Shown here: positions 43,327 to 55,800 of the stretch, piece by piece | How positions within the stretch are numbered: position 1 is the stretch's first letter | Layout of the letters: every line of letters begins with the position of its first letter | Assembly (NCBI RefSeq): GCF_902806685.2 | Contig: NC_048557.2 | Span: 9,371,554-9,435,553 of the forward strand | Direction of reading: 5' to 3' | From: Maniola hyperantus | Taxonomy: Eukaryota; Arthropoda; Insecta; Lepidoptera; Nymphalidae | Length of the DNA stretch: 64,000 nucleotides | Notes under the pieces: model-generated | The model's input: the letters and a program-made list of their open reading frames with translations, nothing else | The model's database searches: none | Told to the model about the DNA's origin: nothing | Translations under genes and position numbers: made by a program

Positions 43327-43800
43327 GTTGAGCCACTACGAACGTGCGAACTGGGCCATACGTCATTTTTATCAGACCTCTCGCTCGCACTTACAGGCCT
43401 CATGGAACTGGAACACGATGCTCTGCTGTTGTGTGTAACAGAAAAAAACGGTTTGTAGATAGTCGATAACAGGTTATAAAGAGCAGGGAAAACAATGTGA
43501 AATTAGCTACCAGCTACCTGCGTCCGAACGGCATCCCTTTATCGATAACGACTTCTACGGCATTCTCACAACCCTATGATCTTAATGATTTATGACCAGT
43601 AGGGCGATTTCGTAAAACCTGCAGCAATCATTATTACTATCTCAATTGTTGTGATTGGCTGAATTTGTGCTATTCTTGTTGCATTGTAGCTAATAGGGAG
43701 CGAGCGTCAACCAATCAGAGGTGATTGCGATCGTGACATTGTACCTAGCTGTCATTCTAACCCAATCGCGCAGCAGTTCGCACGTTCTTAATGGCTCAAC
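43327..43800. mobile_element. TIR element carrying a second MITE core
   Basis: GTTGAGCCACTACGAACGTG at the left and CACGTTCTTAATGGCTCAAC at the right. 43594-43773 repeats the core of the 41958 element without its ends. Confidence 0.65.
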
Positions 43801-44017
43801 TATAGTGTGTCGCACACTGATCGATTGATCGTTACCTTGTTACGCTAGATCGTATTGCAAAACTACAGTAATGTACTTGTGAAATTAATCAAATAACCGT
43901 TTAGTGTAAAAGTTGTATTATTATTACATAATTTATTAAACTAACATACAAGAACTGATGACAACTGGCAACTATTATGATAATCTAACAATTATTATTT
44001 ATTTTTATAAGTTACGT

Positions 44018-44194
44018 ATAAGTTCCACAAATTGCTATTGCGCTGGAACCATGTCTCGTTAACATAGAAATGACGCCATTTTGACGTCATTTGACGTATG
44101 TTGAAGTAAAAATATACCATCAGCTCGAAACTTCAGTGTAGTGCTGACGTCACTGAAATGGCGGCCAAGCGCATTAGCAATTTGCGTTACTTAT
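44018..44194. mobile_element. MITE with CRE-like TGACGTCA motifs
   Basis: ATAAGTTCCACAAATTGCTA at the left and TTAGCAATTTGCGTTACTTA at the right; the interior has TTGACGTCATTTGACG and GCTGACGTCACTGAAATGGC. The same family is at 59139 in reverse orientation. Confidence 0.8.
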
Positions 44195-44639
44195 ACTAAT
44201 ACATATTTTAATTATATTGATCTCTGTATTAAGGTAAGCGCATATTACGGCGACTTCAAGCAGTGCGAAAATTCAGCCTATAGTGTATAGAACCCGTCAT
44301 TTAAGAATAATTGCGGTGCAACTGTTGAGTTGTGATGTATTGTGAGGCGACGATCGATATCATTTTATATGAAGACGTGTCGGTTTGGCGCGTTTCGCTC
44401 AAGGTGCAAGACTATTCGCCAATCGTCGTGCCAGTTCGCATTGCAACACGTCACAACACACCAGTGTGGTTGCACCTTTACAACGGTGATTTATTTTGTA
44501 ATCCATAGATAGACTAAGGAACTGTAACGTGTTAGACATAAGCAAAATAAAGAAATACTATTTTCCAAAAAATGTTTAACTCGTTTATTTTATTTAATAA
44601 TCCCTTTGCCCTCGAAAGATATGACTAGTTGAACATAAC

Positions 44640-44818
44640 TACGAAAAGTTAGAGGTGGGTGCCCGGGATCGAGCTCCCGAATAGAAGGCAGGATAATGTT
44701 CTCAAAGGTGTGTGAAGTCTGCAAACTGCACTGGGCCAGCGTGGTGGACTGGTGGCTTACTGAGAAGAGAACCGTGCTCAGTAGTAAGCCAGGCATAGGT
44801 TGATTTGATGATGATGAT
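44640..44818 (-). mobile_element. SINE E, partial (minus)
   Basis: AGTTAGAGGTGGGTGCCCGG, then directly ATGTTCTCAAAGGTGTGTGA in the opposite sense, so two pieces of opposite orientation are fused. Confidence 0.6.
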
Positions 44819-44945
44819 GACTATTTAGAATATAATAGAATAAGTAAATTTGTATTCAAGTAAGCTTTTACAAGTGCTTTTGAATCGTCAAATAGTTTAA
44901 TTTACCATTGGTTCGGAATGCAGTTCTTAGTCCACACCAATGTGT

Positions 44946-45021
44946 GTTCTACATATGATATGATATGTTCTACATATGATATGATATGTTCTACATATAA
45001 TATGATATGTTCTACATATCT
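44946..45021. repeat. 21-bp minisatellite, 3.5 copies
   Basis: GTTCTACATATGATATGATA recurs at 44946, 44967, 44988 and 45009. Confidence 0.85.
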
Positions 45022-45039
45022 ACTTGATGTGTAGAAATC

Positions 45040-45187
45040 AAGGAAAGCGTGTCTGTCTGTCAGTTACCTTTTCACGGCCCATCCTCTTAACCAATTTGCC
45101 AAAATTGTTGTCTTGGAAAATCAAAAGTTCCCACAGGTTTTTAAAAATCCTAAATTCACGCGGACGAAGTCATGGTCACCATCTAGT
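45040..45187 (-). mobile_element. Repeat family B fragment (minus)
   Basis: GCGTGTCTGTCTGTCAGTTA to CACGCGGACGAAGTCATGGT, about 180 bp left of the tRNA-Trp gene. Confidence 0.65.
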
Positions 45188-45364
45188 GTCAATAAATTAG
45201 TATGCCGGAAACCTTTGCGTATGGAAAAACTATGATAAATATTAATAATTCATCTAAGTGGAAAAGGCATCAACTAATTTTTTATCAAGGTTTTTACGAA
45301 TTCTTATCATTGATACAAAATGAGCACTTATCAGCAATGTGCAATATTCAGCCACTCTCACATC

Positions 45365-45436
45365 GACTCCGTGGCGCAACGGTAGCGCGTCTGACTCCAG
45401 ATCAGAAGGTTGCGTGTTCAAATCACGTCGGGGTCA
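45365..45436 (+). tRNA. tRNA-Trp (CCA)
   Basis: 72 bp folding fully: acceptor GACTCCG/CGGGGTC with one G-T pair, D arm GCGC/GCGC, anticodon arm TCTGA-CTCCAGA-TCAGA, T arm GCGTG-TTCAAAT-CACGT, discriminator A. The anticodon is CCA, reading UGG (Trp). A box TGGCGCAACGG and B box GTTCAAATC are intact and a T-rich stretch follows, as for RNA polymerase III. There is no intron, and unlike the SINE heads nearby nothing repetitive is attached. Confidence 0.93.
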
Positions 45437-46583
45437 ACACTTTATTTTAAATTTATATAATTTATTTTATTTTTTAATAATTAAGTAAGTACCTATGTAA
45501 GGTTTGCCTGAGACATCGTCTGCATGTATTAAGGTTTCTTAAGAATCCCATGGGAACTGTTTTACCGGGATAAAAAGTATCCTGTAACTAGATACATTTA
45601 TGCCTCATGAAGCTGGTTTCCGATGCCAACAGAACAGGTCGGTGCGGGTAAAACAGCCCCATATCTTATGAGCTTTGACCCGCTGTCTCAGTGAAACGGG
45701 GTGGTATGTACTTACCTTTAATACTTAAATGTGGATGAATACGTACTTCCAGTATTGCACAAGGGCCTATGCAGAGATGGATTGTCCGCGGAGGACTAGC
45801 GATGCAGTTCTTGTGATCCATTTTTGTCCTTCGCGGACAATAGTCACTCGTCCGCGCTGGCCGTGAAGGACGAGGCGACCTACATTTTTATATAGACTTA
45901 GATCTGTAAAATTGCTGATTGCATCTTTCTCTAAAATTCGATCTCTTAATTTTGATTAAGTACTTATGAAGCTTAAATTATTTGTACCCTCACGTGTATT
46001 AAAAAAATTACATTTGCCAGTGTCTAGAACTAACAACAGATCAAATTTCTTCTCGCAATTTGAACTCAATTTGTAACGAATCCGGCATAGACTTATTTTA
46101 TGGCAATGTGAATAGTGCACGCCAAATTTTAATAAATTTATTTGCTAGCATAACGTAATTATAGTTTGCTTGTCACTGTGTTCATCTTACTTTTAATTTT
46201 GTATCTAATTTTGAAAACCTCTTATTATCTTGTAGTTACCTACTTATTTTAAGATTATAATAGATTATTTTAAGCTGTTGGTTTTCCTAATAAAATAAAA
46301 CAAAATAAAAAGGATACAAACAGAAACGCACCAAAATTTCATGAAAATCTTTATTTCAGAAAAAAGTTATTTCATAACCCCCCACAAGTAACACGGGGCC
46401 GTATCGTGCGCAAGCAAAAAATATACATTCAAGGCATAAATGGCAAGTTCAAAGAAAAATACGACTTATTTTATAGACGATAAGATTTAAATTGGTGTTA
46501 TTTTTTGTACAACCTTTTAGGGACGATACTATAAGAGCTAGCGCACATTACAGCAAGCCATACTGCAGAACTGCCACTTTATT
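45437..46583. other. No gene recognised
   Basis: Contains a small inverted repeat at about 45779-45840 (ATTGTCCGCGGAGGAC / GTCCTTCGCGGACAAT) and a decayed, possibly LINE-derived stretch near 46020-46140. Confidence 0.4.
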
Positions 46584-46834
46584 TCGGGGTTCCGTATCTC
46601 TACAGAAAAAAGGAACCCTTATAGGATCACATTCGTTGTCTGTTAATACCCGTCAAGGAAATCAAACCCTATAGAATACTTCCCGTTGATGTAGAATCAT
46701 GGAATTTGGCAGGTAGCACAAGTAAAGGGAAAAAATTCGAAAACCGTGAATTTGTAGAAAAAAAATTAAAGCTTTTTTCTTGTACGATGATACGGAACCC
46801 TTCGTGTGCGAGTCAGACTCACACTTGACTGGTA
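46584..46834 (-). mobile_element. Repeat family A, internally deleted (minus)
   Basis: CGGGGTTCCGTATCTCTACA to GTGCGAGTCAGACTCACACT. Confidence 0.75.
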
Positions 46835-47080
46835 TTTTGAAATGCGGCACGCCATAATGTACACGAGCATTTAAATTTTAAAATCTATTTTACTAGCTAG
46901 GTTACCTACATTAGAAATCACACGAAAATTTTTGATTGTTAAACAAAATTACTATGTTCTTTATTGCACAAACAATAACAATAAAAAATACGTGATGACA
47001 ATATAATTATTTACAATTTAACATCAACTATAGTTAAAAAAAACTATTTTATTTTGATATTACCACCAAAACCTGAATGT

Positions 47081-47260
47081 ACAGTGCCCGGCAGGAAATA
47101 ATGTACATCAACCTGCAGAAAGAGACAGCTGTTTTGTAGAGCATTGTCTCTGTCGTTGAGACCGACCAAACGTCATATAGGTGTGGGTGACAGAGACAAC
47201 GCTCTACAAATCCGAATTCTCATTCTTAAGGTCAATGTAATTATTTTCTGTAACTTCAAT
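47081..47260. mobile_element. MITE family 2
   Basis: CAGGAAATAATGTACATCAA, GTAGAGCATTGTCTCTGTCG and GACAGAGACAACGCTCTACA. Confidence 0.75.
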
Positions 47261-47604
47261 TTGTGCGTCAATTTTAATAACTTCGTACAGCTCTAAACGA
47301 AAGCAAAACATCCGATATTCTGCAAATAGCTAACCAATAAAGTTAAGTAATTAGTATTTAAAACGCTATATCTAAAGGAGTATCCACACCTGCGAGCCGA
47401 TCGGCTCTGGTCACAGATGTGAATCCTGCTTTATAGGTATGTAAATGTACATCGAATTTCACTTGCACAAAACAATTTGATAGTTAAATTTTTAACGATT
47501 CAAGTCAGATTTAAATTATATATTAATACATATTAAGTATTATTTAACAAAATTTTCAAGCGTTTACTTAAAACGCCACTAAAATCTAAGAATAGGTGTT
47601 TAAT

Positions 47605-47764
47605 GGGGCCGATTCTCTAGTACACAATCTCTAAACTAAACTAAATTAACAGGTCTAAATCTAATGCTATCCTTTTCCGCAAGCAACATTATGAAAGGGA
47701 TAGCAATAGATTTAGACGTGCCATTTTAGTTTAGTTTAGAGATTGTGTACAATGGAATTAGCCA
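47605..47764. mobile_element. TIR element ('ACACAATCTCTAAACTAAAC')
   Basis: TACACAATCTCTAAACTAAA at the left and TTTAGTTTAGAGATTGTGTA at the right. A fragment (GCAATAGATTTAGACG) is at 35490. Confidence 0.8.
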
Positions 47765-47945
47765 CAATATTAATTAATTATTTAAATTTTAACCATAAAG
47801 TACTTCCTAAAACGTTTTTAAACATAATATGAACCCCTAATACGCATTTTTACAAATCAAAAACTTCGGTCGCCAGTTTCGACAGTAAAACTTCAGACTA
47901 AAATGAACCTTATACTCCTTATTTTAAAGTCATACATTACTACCG

Positions 47946-48126
47946 ATGCTTTTTTTAAAAAAAAAGAATATTAGCCATGTTAAAATGACTAACATTCCCC
48001 TTTCCTCTCCAACTAAGCGTGAGGCTTGTGCTAGGAGTAGGTACGACAATAGTGCAACGGGCGGGGTTTGAACCGTCGACCTTTCGGTTTTCAGTCCACT
48101 CCTTTACCAGTTGAGCTATTGAGGCT
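47946..48126 (-). mobile_element. SINE D, full (minus)
   Basis: AGAATATTAGCCATGTTAAA to CTCCTTTACCAGTTGAGCTA, with GGGTTTGAACCGTCGACC as the reversed B box. Confidence 0.8.
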
Positions 48127-48504
48127 CTTTGATTGGTTGATTCGCTGTTTAAATTTTTTCACAGCCAATCAAAGGGCAGAATTTGTTGAGGATCACGATA
48201 ACGTATTCCTACATTTTTCTTACACAATTGGGGGGCTGAGTAGGCTCCTGCGGTAGTTGAGCGGTACGGGAGGAATGACCTTCTCAGACCTGAACCACCA
48301 CTATATCTTACAAATGTAACACCATACCAGACCATCAATACGAGTAATTTATTACCTATTTTGAATAAATCATTTGACTTTGACTTTGACTTTGACAGTT
48401 GTCACAAGTTGACGAACCACTGAGCTCTCGCGTCACGTCATCACCCCCCCCCCCCCCCTCACACACCGCTCCACTACCGCGGGAACCTACTCTGTTACAG
48501 GGCG

Positions 48505-48775
48505 GCAGAAAACAATGTACATCGACCTTTAGAAAGAGATAGCGGTTTTGTAGAGCATTGTCTCTGTCGTTGAGAAACGTCATCTAGGTATGAGTGACAG
48601 AGACAACGCTCTACAAAGCCGAAATGTCTTTCTAAAGGCAGACGTACATTACTTTCGGCCGCCGACCTTTAGAAAGAGATAGCGATTTTGTAGAGCATTG
48701 TCACTGTCGCTGGGTCCGACAAAACGTCACATCTTTCTAAAGGTCGATGTACATTATTTTCTGCTGCGTACTGCA
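48505..48775. mobile_element. Two adjoining MITE family 2 copies
   Basis: 48505-48665 and 48658-48775 each contain GACCTTTAGAAAGAGATAGC and GTAGAGCATTGTC. The second is internally deleted. A 16-base C run lies just upstream at 48445. Confidence 0.75.
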
Positions 48776-49251
48776 TGCCTTTTCTGTATAATTTCACATC
48801 GTTTAACACAACAACACAGTTATAAAAACTCGTACTAGGGGTATCTAGTGATCACAATAGCTAAATACGTCTGTACGTTAACTTTGACCGTTTGTTAACG
48901 TTAACGTATTAGCGCACGATCGGAACACGTGCTCTTCGTGTTACATCTCGTGCAAGAACCCACCGATTCTCTTTAACAACCGGACTTCTCTAAGAGTTAA
49001 CGCGCACCATGGTCCGTAAATATGATTCAAAATCCGTAAATTTGATTTCAAATCTATGAAAATCCGGTGCGGAATTAATTCCGCAGTGCGCGCGCACCTA
49101 TATAGTTCTATGGTTCACAGATTTTGCGGTACAAAACACACGGAAATTTGTTAACGCATGTCTAATGTACAAATTTTTATGAACGCATTTGCGATTACTC
49201 ATGTCTGACATATTAGAAACTCATATAGAAATAAACGCAAAATGCTTATTA

Positions 49252-49610
49252 ACGTTAAATTTAGCACGCTCGATATACGTTAACGTAACCTAGTTCGCAC
49301 GTACTAAGGCTGAGATCTATAGAGCGTACTTTGACTTTGCTCAAACTTAAGGTTAAAACGAGAGAGATTTATGTAAGAGATATAGCTCTGTCTCGTTTTA
49401 ACTCTGTCTTAAGTCTAAGCTAAGTTAGAGTGCGCTCTATAGATCTCACCCATAGACTGCATCATACCACCAGGTGAGATTGCAGTCAAGGGCTAACTTG
49501 TATCTGAATAATATAAAAACAATGTGTAAAATCACTTCGAAATGATGTTTAACGTTAAATTTGCACGCTAAAAATACGTTAACGTAACCTAGTTTGCACG
49601 TACTAAAGTT
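49252..49610. mobile_element. Palindromic element flanked by a 58-bp direct repeat
   Basis: 49308-49450 has ends GAGATCTATAGAGCGTACTT and AGTGCGCTCTATAGATCTCA. It is bracketed by TTAACGTTAAATTT...CACGTACTAA copies at 49252-49310 and 49551-49610. Confidence 0.65.
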
Positions 49611-49665
49611 TTAAAGGTCCAGCTAATCGTCGGTTGTTGCGCGCGTCGAGGAACAAGCCCAGTGC

Positions 49666-49812
49666 TCACATGTTCTGCCACGTGGTGGTGACCAGCATGT
49701 TGGTGTCCAGTCCTCGCGCGATCCGCTCGTAGATTCCGTGGCTCAGCCAAATCATGCGTAGCTTCTCATAGCGCTCTGGGCATAGGTGCAGTGGGTTGCC
49801 GCGCCGTAGACC
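49666..49812 (-). CDS. Ubr1: Ubr1 exon J (last coding exon, stop)
   Basis: Acceptor AAAATTTGCAG; 48 codons GLRRGNPLHLCPERYEKL to TTTWQNM, then TGA at 49668-49666. GLRRGNPLHLC is a UBR1/2 C-terminal signature. I found no clear polyadenylation signal downstream. Confidence 0.92.
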   Translation of the reverse strand, partial: GLRRGNPLHLCPERYEKLRMIWLSHGIYERIARGLDTNMLVTTTWQNM

Positions 49813-52800
49813 CTGCAAATTTTATTTGAAAATGTTTTCTATTCTATTCGATTTCGTATCGTAAATTAAATCGCTTTTAAAACCTTTTTAAAAGCCATTT
49901 AATTTACGATCAAATCTGTTCTCTTGAACGAGTCAGTTTTTTTACATATAGCAATTTCAAGACCATTTCATACACCCCCAATCGTAACGACGCCCGATAA
50001 AAGACGCCCTAAGCACGTCCTCAAGGACACCGACGATCGAATCATGACCGACAACGCACCCTATATTGTAGGGCAACATACAAACTCAACCACATTGCAG
50101 CGTCTTCGCCGGCGAAGACGAGGTCCATGATTTCTAACGTCACCAGGACGTAGACTCGCGCCACGGCCTAGGGGGCGTACCATGTTCCATCCAGTTTATC
50201 TATCTCAACGTCATACTAAGCCGCGGTCTGATCTTCACAGGAGGCGCCCTTAGGAGGATGTTGCCTCTCGACCTCTCCAATTATTTCTTCGAGCCCTGGA
50301 GCTCACTCCCAAGCGGAGCTGGTCAACCCACCGGGTGACGCTGTATGGCCTACGCAGCATATCACCCCGAAACTGACCTGACACCTGATACGTAGGAGAA
50401 CCAGAGTGACCAACATAGCTAAACGAAGAAGTCAGCTGAAGTGGCAGTAGGCAGGCCACGTCTACCGCAGAACCGATGGCCGCTGGGGCAGACGTGTTCT
50501 GGAGTGGACACCGCATATCAGCAAGCGCAGTGTAATCTCCATACCGCTGTACTGACGACCTTAAGGCAGCGGGAAGTGGGTGGATGAGGATGGCGGAGGA
50601 TCGTGTGTGGTGGCGCGCTCTTGGGAAGGCCTAGGCCTAGCAGTGGACGCAAACAGACTGATTGATTGATACCTGATCCGTCTCGCCATACGTGTCGAGA
50701 TAGGGCGCAGGTAGCAGGGCGCCCCGGGACGGCGCGGCCATCAGCAGCAGCTCGCACTCGCGCACGCGCAGGAACACGCCCGCGCCCGCGCCGCAGCGCA
50801 GCGCGTGCGCGACCACCGCGCCCACCAGCTCCATACCACCGCCGCCACGTCCGTACTGGCGACAAACGCAACCACCATTAGGTAAACAGCTACTTGAATA
50901 ATACGGTTGTTAATTGGATACTTTTACTTGGAGGCAGGAAATGAAGCTAGCACCAACTGTTGATGAGTTGGGGCACGAGAACTCCGACACCACGTTCATC
51001 AGTTCCGAGAAGCACTAACCTTGCGCACTTCGCTCTGGCAGCAGTAGCTCTGCGAGCACAGGATCTGCCCGCAGACCAGACACATGGTGGGGTTCTTGGT
51101 GTCCTCGCGCTCGGAGTTGGGGCACGAGAACTCCGACACCACGTTCATCAGTTCCGAGAAGCACTAACCTTGCGCACTTCGCTCTGGCAGCAGTAGCTCT
51201 GCGAGCACAGGATCTGCCCGCAGACCAGACACATGGTGGGGTTCTTGGTGTCCTCGCGCTCGGAGTTGGGGCACGAGAACTCCGACACCACGTTCATCAG
51301 TTCCGAGAAGCACTAACCTTGCGCACTTCGCTCTGGCAGCAGTAGCTCTGCGAGCACAGGATCTGCCCGCAGACCAGACACATGGTGGGGTTCTTGGTGT
51401 CCTCGCGCTCGGAGTTGGGGCACGAGAACTCCGACACCACGTTCATCAGTTCCGAGAAGCACTAACCTTGCGCACTTCGCTCTGGCAGCAGTAGCTCTGC
51501 GAGCACAGGATCTGCCCGCAGACCAGACACATGGTGGGGTTCTTGGTGTCCTCGCGCTCGGAGTTGGGGCACGAGAACTCCGACACCACGTTCATCAGTT
51601 CCGAGAAGCACTAACCTTGCGCACTTCGCTCTGGCAGCAGTAGCTCTGCGAGCACAGGATCTGCCCGCAGACCAGACACATGGTGGGGTTCTTGGTGTCC
51701 TCGCGCTCGGAGTTGGGGCACGAGAACTCCGACACCACGTTCATCAGTTCCGAGAAGCACTAACCTTGCGCACTTCGCTCTGGCAGCAGTAGCTCTGCGA
51801 GCACAGGATCTGCCCGCAGACCAGACACATGGTGGGGTTCTTGGTGTCCTCGCGCTCGGAGTTGGGGCACGAGAACTCCGACACCACGTTCACCAGTTCC
51901 GAGAAGCACTAACCTTGCGCACTTCGCTCTGGCAGCAGTAGCTCTGCGAGCACAGGATCTGCCCGCAGACCAGACACATGGTGGGGTTCTTGGTGTCCTC
52001 GCGCTCGGAGTTGGGGCACGAGAACTCCGACACCACGTTCATCAGTTCCGAGAAGCACTAACCTTGCGCACTTCGCTCTGGCAGCAGTAGCTCTGCGAGC
52101 ACAGGATCTGCCCGCAGACCAGACACATGGTGGGGTTCTTGGTGTCCTCGCGCTCGGAGTTGGGGCACGAGAACTCCGACACCACGTTCATCAGTTCCGA
52201 GAAGCACTAACCTTGCGCACTTCGCTCTGGCAGCAGTAGCTCTGCGAGCACAGGATCTGCCCGCAGACCAGACACATGGTGGGGTTCTTGGTGTCCTCGC
52301 GCTCGGAGTTGGGGCACGAGAACTCCGACACCACGTTCATCAGTTCCGAGAAGCACTAACCTTGCGCACTTCGCTCTGGCAGCAGTAGCTCTGCGAGCAC
52401 AGGATCTGCCCGCAGACCAGACACATGGTGGGGTTCTTGGTGTCCTCGCGCTCGGAGTTGGGGCACGAGAACTCCGACACCACGTTCATCAGTTCCGAGA
52501 AGCACTAACCTTGCGCACTTCGCTCTGGCAGCAGTAGCTCTGCGAGCACAGGATCTGCCCGCAGACCAGACACATGGTGGGGTTCTTGGTGTCCTCGCGC
52601 TCGGAGTTGGGGCACGAGAACTCCGACACCACGTTCATCAGTTCCGAGAAGCACTAACCTTGCGCACTTCGCTCTGGCAGCAGTAGCTCTGCGAGCACAG
52701 GATCTGCCCGCAGACCAGACACATGGTGGGGTTCTTGGTGTCCTCGCGCTCGGAGTTGGGGCACGAGAACTCCGACACCACGTTCATCAGTTCCGAGAAG

Positions 52801-55800
52801 CACTAACCTTGCGCACTTCGCTCTGGCAGCAGTAGCTCTGCGAGCACAGGATCTGCCCGCAGACCAGACACATGGTGGGGTTCTTGGTGTCCTCGCGCTC
52901 GGAGTTGGGGCACGAGAACTCCGACACCACGTTCATCAGTTCCGAGAAGCACTAACCTTGCGCACTTCGCTCTGGCAGCAGTAGCTCTGCGAGCACAGGA
53001 TCTGCCCGCAGACCAGACACATGGTGGGGTTCTTGGTGTCCTCGCGCTCGGAGTTGGGGCACGAGAACTCCGACACCACGTTCATCAGTTCCGAGAAGCA
53101 CTAACCTTGCGCACTTCGCTCTGGCAGCAGTAGCTCTGCGAGCACAGGATCTGCCCGCAGACCAGACACATGGTGGGGTTCTTGGTGTCCTCGCGCTCGG
53201 AGTTGGGGCACGAGAACTCCGACACCACGTTCATCAGTTCCGAGAAGCACTAACCTTGCGCACTTCGCTCTGGCAGCAGTAGCTCTGCGAGCACAGGATC
53301 TGCCCGCAGACCAGACACATGGTGGGGTTCTTGGTGTCCTCGCGCTCGGAGTTGGGGCACGAGAACTCCGACACCACGTTCATCAGTTCCGAGAAGCACT
53401 AACCTTGCGCACTTCGCTCTGGCAGCAGTAGCTCTGCGAGCACAGGATCTGCCCGCAGACCAGACACATGGTGGGGTTCTTGGTGTCCTCGCGCTCGGAG
53501 TTGGGGCACGAGAACTCCGACACCACGTTCATCAGTTCCGAGAAGCACTAACCTTGCGCACTTCGCTCTGGCAGCAGTAGCTCTGCGAGCACAGGATCTG
53601 CCCGCAGACCAGACACATGGTGGGGTTCTTGGTGTCCTCGCGCTCGGAGTTGGGGCACGAGAACTCCGACACCACGTTCACCAGTTCCGAGAAGCACTAA
53701 CCTTGCGCACTTCGCTCTGGCAGCAGTAGCTCTGCGAGCACAGGATCTGCCCGCAGACCAGACACATGGTGGGGTTCTTGGTGTCCTCGCGCTCGGAGTT
53801 GGGGCACGAGAACTCCGACACCACGTTCATCAGTTCCGAGAAGCACTAACCTTGCGCACTTCGCTCTGGCAGCAGTAGCTCTGCGAGCACAGGATCTGCC
53901 CGCAGACCAGACACATGGTGGGGTTCTTGGTGTCCTCGCGCTCGGAGTTGGGGCACGAGAACTCCGACACCACGTTCATCAGTTCCGAGAAGCACTAACC
54001 TTGCGCACTTCGCTCTGGCAGCAGTAGCTCTGCGAGCACAGGATCTGCCCGCAGACCAGACACATGGTGGGGTTCTTGGTGTCCTCGCGCTCGGAGTTGG
54101 GGCACGAGAACTCCGACACCACGTTCATCAGTTCCGAGAAGCACTAACCTTGCGCACTTCGCTCTGGCAGCAGTAGCTCTGCGAGCACAGGATCTGCCCG
54201 CAGACCAGACACATGGTGGGGTTCTTGGTGTCCTCGCGCTCGGAGTTGGGGCACGAGAACTCCGACACCACGTTCATCAGTTCCGAGAAGCACTAACCTT
54301 GCGCACTTCGCTCTGGCAGCAGTAGCTCTGCGAGCACAGGATCTGCCCGCAGACCAGACACATGGTGGGGTTCTTGGTGTCCTCGCGCTCGGAGTTGGGG
54401 CACGAGAACTCCGACACCACGTTCATCAGTTCCGAGAAGCACTAACCTTGCGCACTTCGCTCTGGCAGCAGTAGCTCTGCGAGCACAGGATCTGCCCGCA
54501 GACCAGACACATGGTGGGGTTCTTGGTGTCCTCGCGCTCGGAGTTGGGGCACGAGAACTCCGACACCACGTTCATCAGTTCCGAGAAGCACTAACCTTGC
54601 GCACTTCGCTCTGGCAGCAGTAGCTCTGCGAGCACAGGATCTGCCCGCAGACCAGACACATGGTGGGGTTCTTGGTGTCCTCGCGCTCGGAGTTGGGGCA
54701 CGAGAACTCCGACACCACGTTCATCAGTTCCGAGAAGCACTAACCTTGCGCACTTCGCTCTGGCAGCAGTAGCTCTGCGAGCACAGGATCTGCCCGCAGA
54801 CCAGACACATGGTGGGGTTCTTGGTGTCCTCGCGCTCGGAGTTGGGGCACGAGAACTCCGACACCACGTTCATCAGTTCCGAGAAGCACTAACCTTGCGC
54901 ACTTCGCTCTGGCAGCAGTAGCTCTGCGAGCACAGGATCTGCCCGCAGACCAGACACATGGTGGGGTTCTTGGTGTCCTCGCGCTCGGAGTTGGGGCACG
55001 AGAACTCCGACACCACGTTCATCAGTTCCGAGAAGCACTAACCTTGCGCACTTCGCTCTGGCAGCAGTAGCTCTGCGAGCACAGGATCTGCCCGCAGACC
55101 AGACACATGGTGGGGTTCTTGGTGTCCTCGCGCTCGGAGTTGGGGCACGAGAACTCCGACACCACGTTCATCAGTTCCGAGAAGCACTAACCTTGCGCAC
55201 TTCGCTCTGGCAGCAGTAGCTCTGCGAGCACAGGATCTGCCCGCAGACCAGACACATGGTGGGGTTCTTGGTGTCCTCGCGCTCGGAGTTGGGGCACGAG
55301 AACTCCGACACCACGTTCATCAGTTCCGAGAAGTCTTCCGGCAGCGTTATTAATCGAGGCGGTTCACTGGGTTCTGAGGAAGTGGAAATAAATGTTGTTT
55401 ATAACCTGGATACAAGCACAATATTCAAAAAAATACTTTTGAAGAGAAACTTCTTTAAAAATTAGCATTAGGAAAGGCTCTCTATAACCAAACATTCGTA
55501 GCACTGCACTGGGGGTGGTCATGAAAATGGTCAGCAAAATAAGAGGGATGATTGCCGTCGTTTTTGTTTTAAATAGTCAATATCAACATTTTTAATGCAA
55601 CATAATATTCACAGGCGTTTTATGAATATACATTAGAGAAGTTTCACTTCTTCTGTATGTACGCAACGAATATACACCATCTTTTTTTCTTTATGAACTT
55701 AGATTGCATACCAAGCTGATTTCTTCATGTTCATAAGCGTAACAACTCACCTAGAGCAGTCTTCGGAGAGATCTCGCCGGCAGATCGATAATCTGACAAC

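Noticed and set aside
50666..50881. Arg-rich plus-strand ORF
   Set aside because: Antisense of the GC-rich Ubr1 exon I; composition explains the open frame.
50965..55339. CRISPR-like or satellite array
   Set aside because: Units abut with no variable spacers and encode a conserved UBR exon; the sequence context is eukaryotic.
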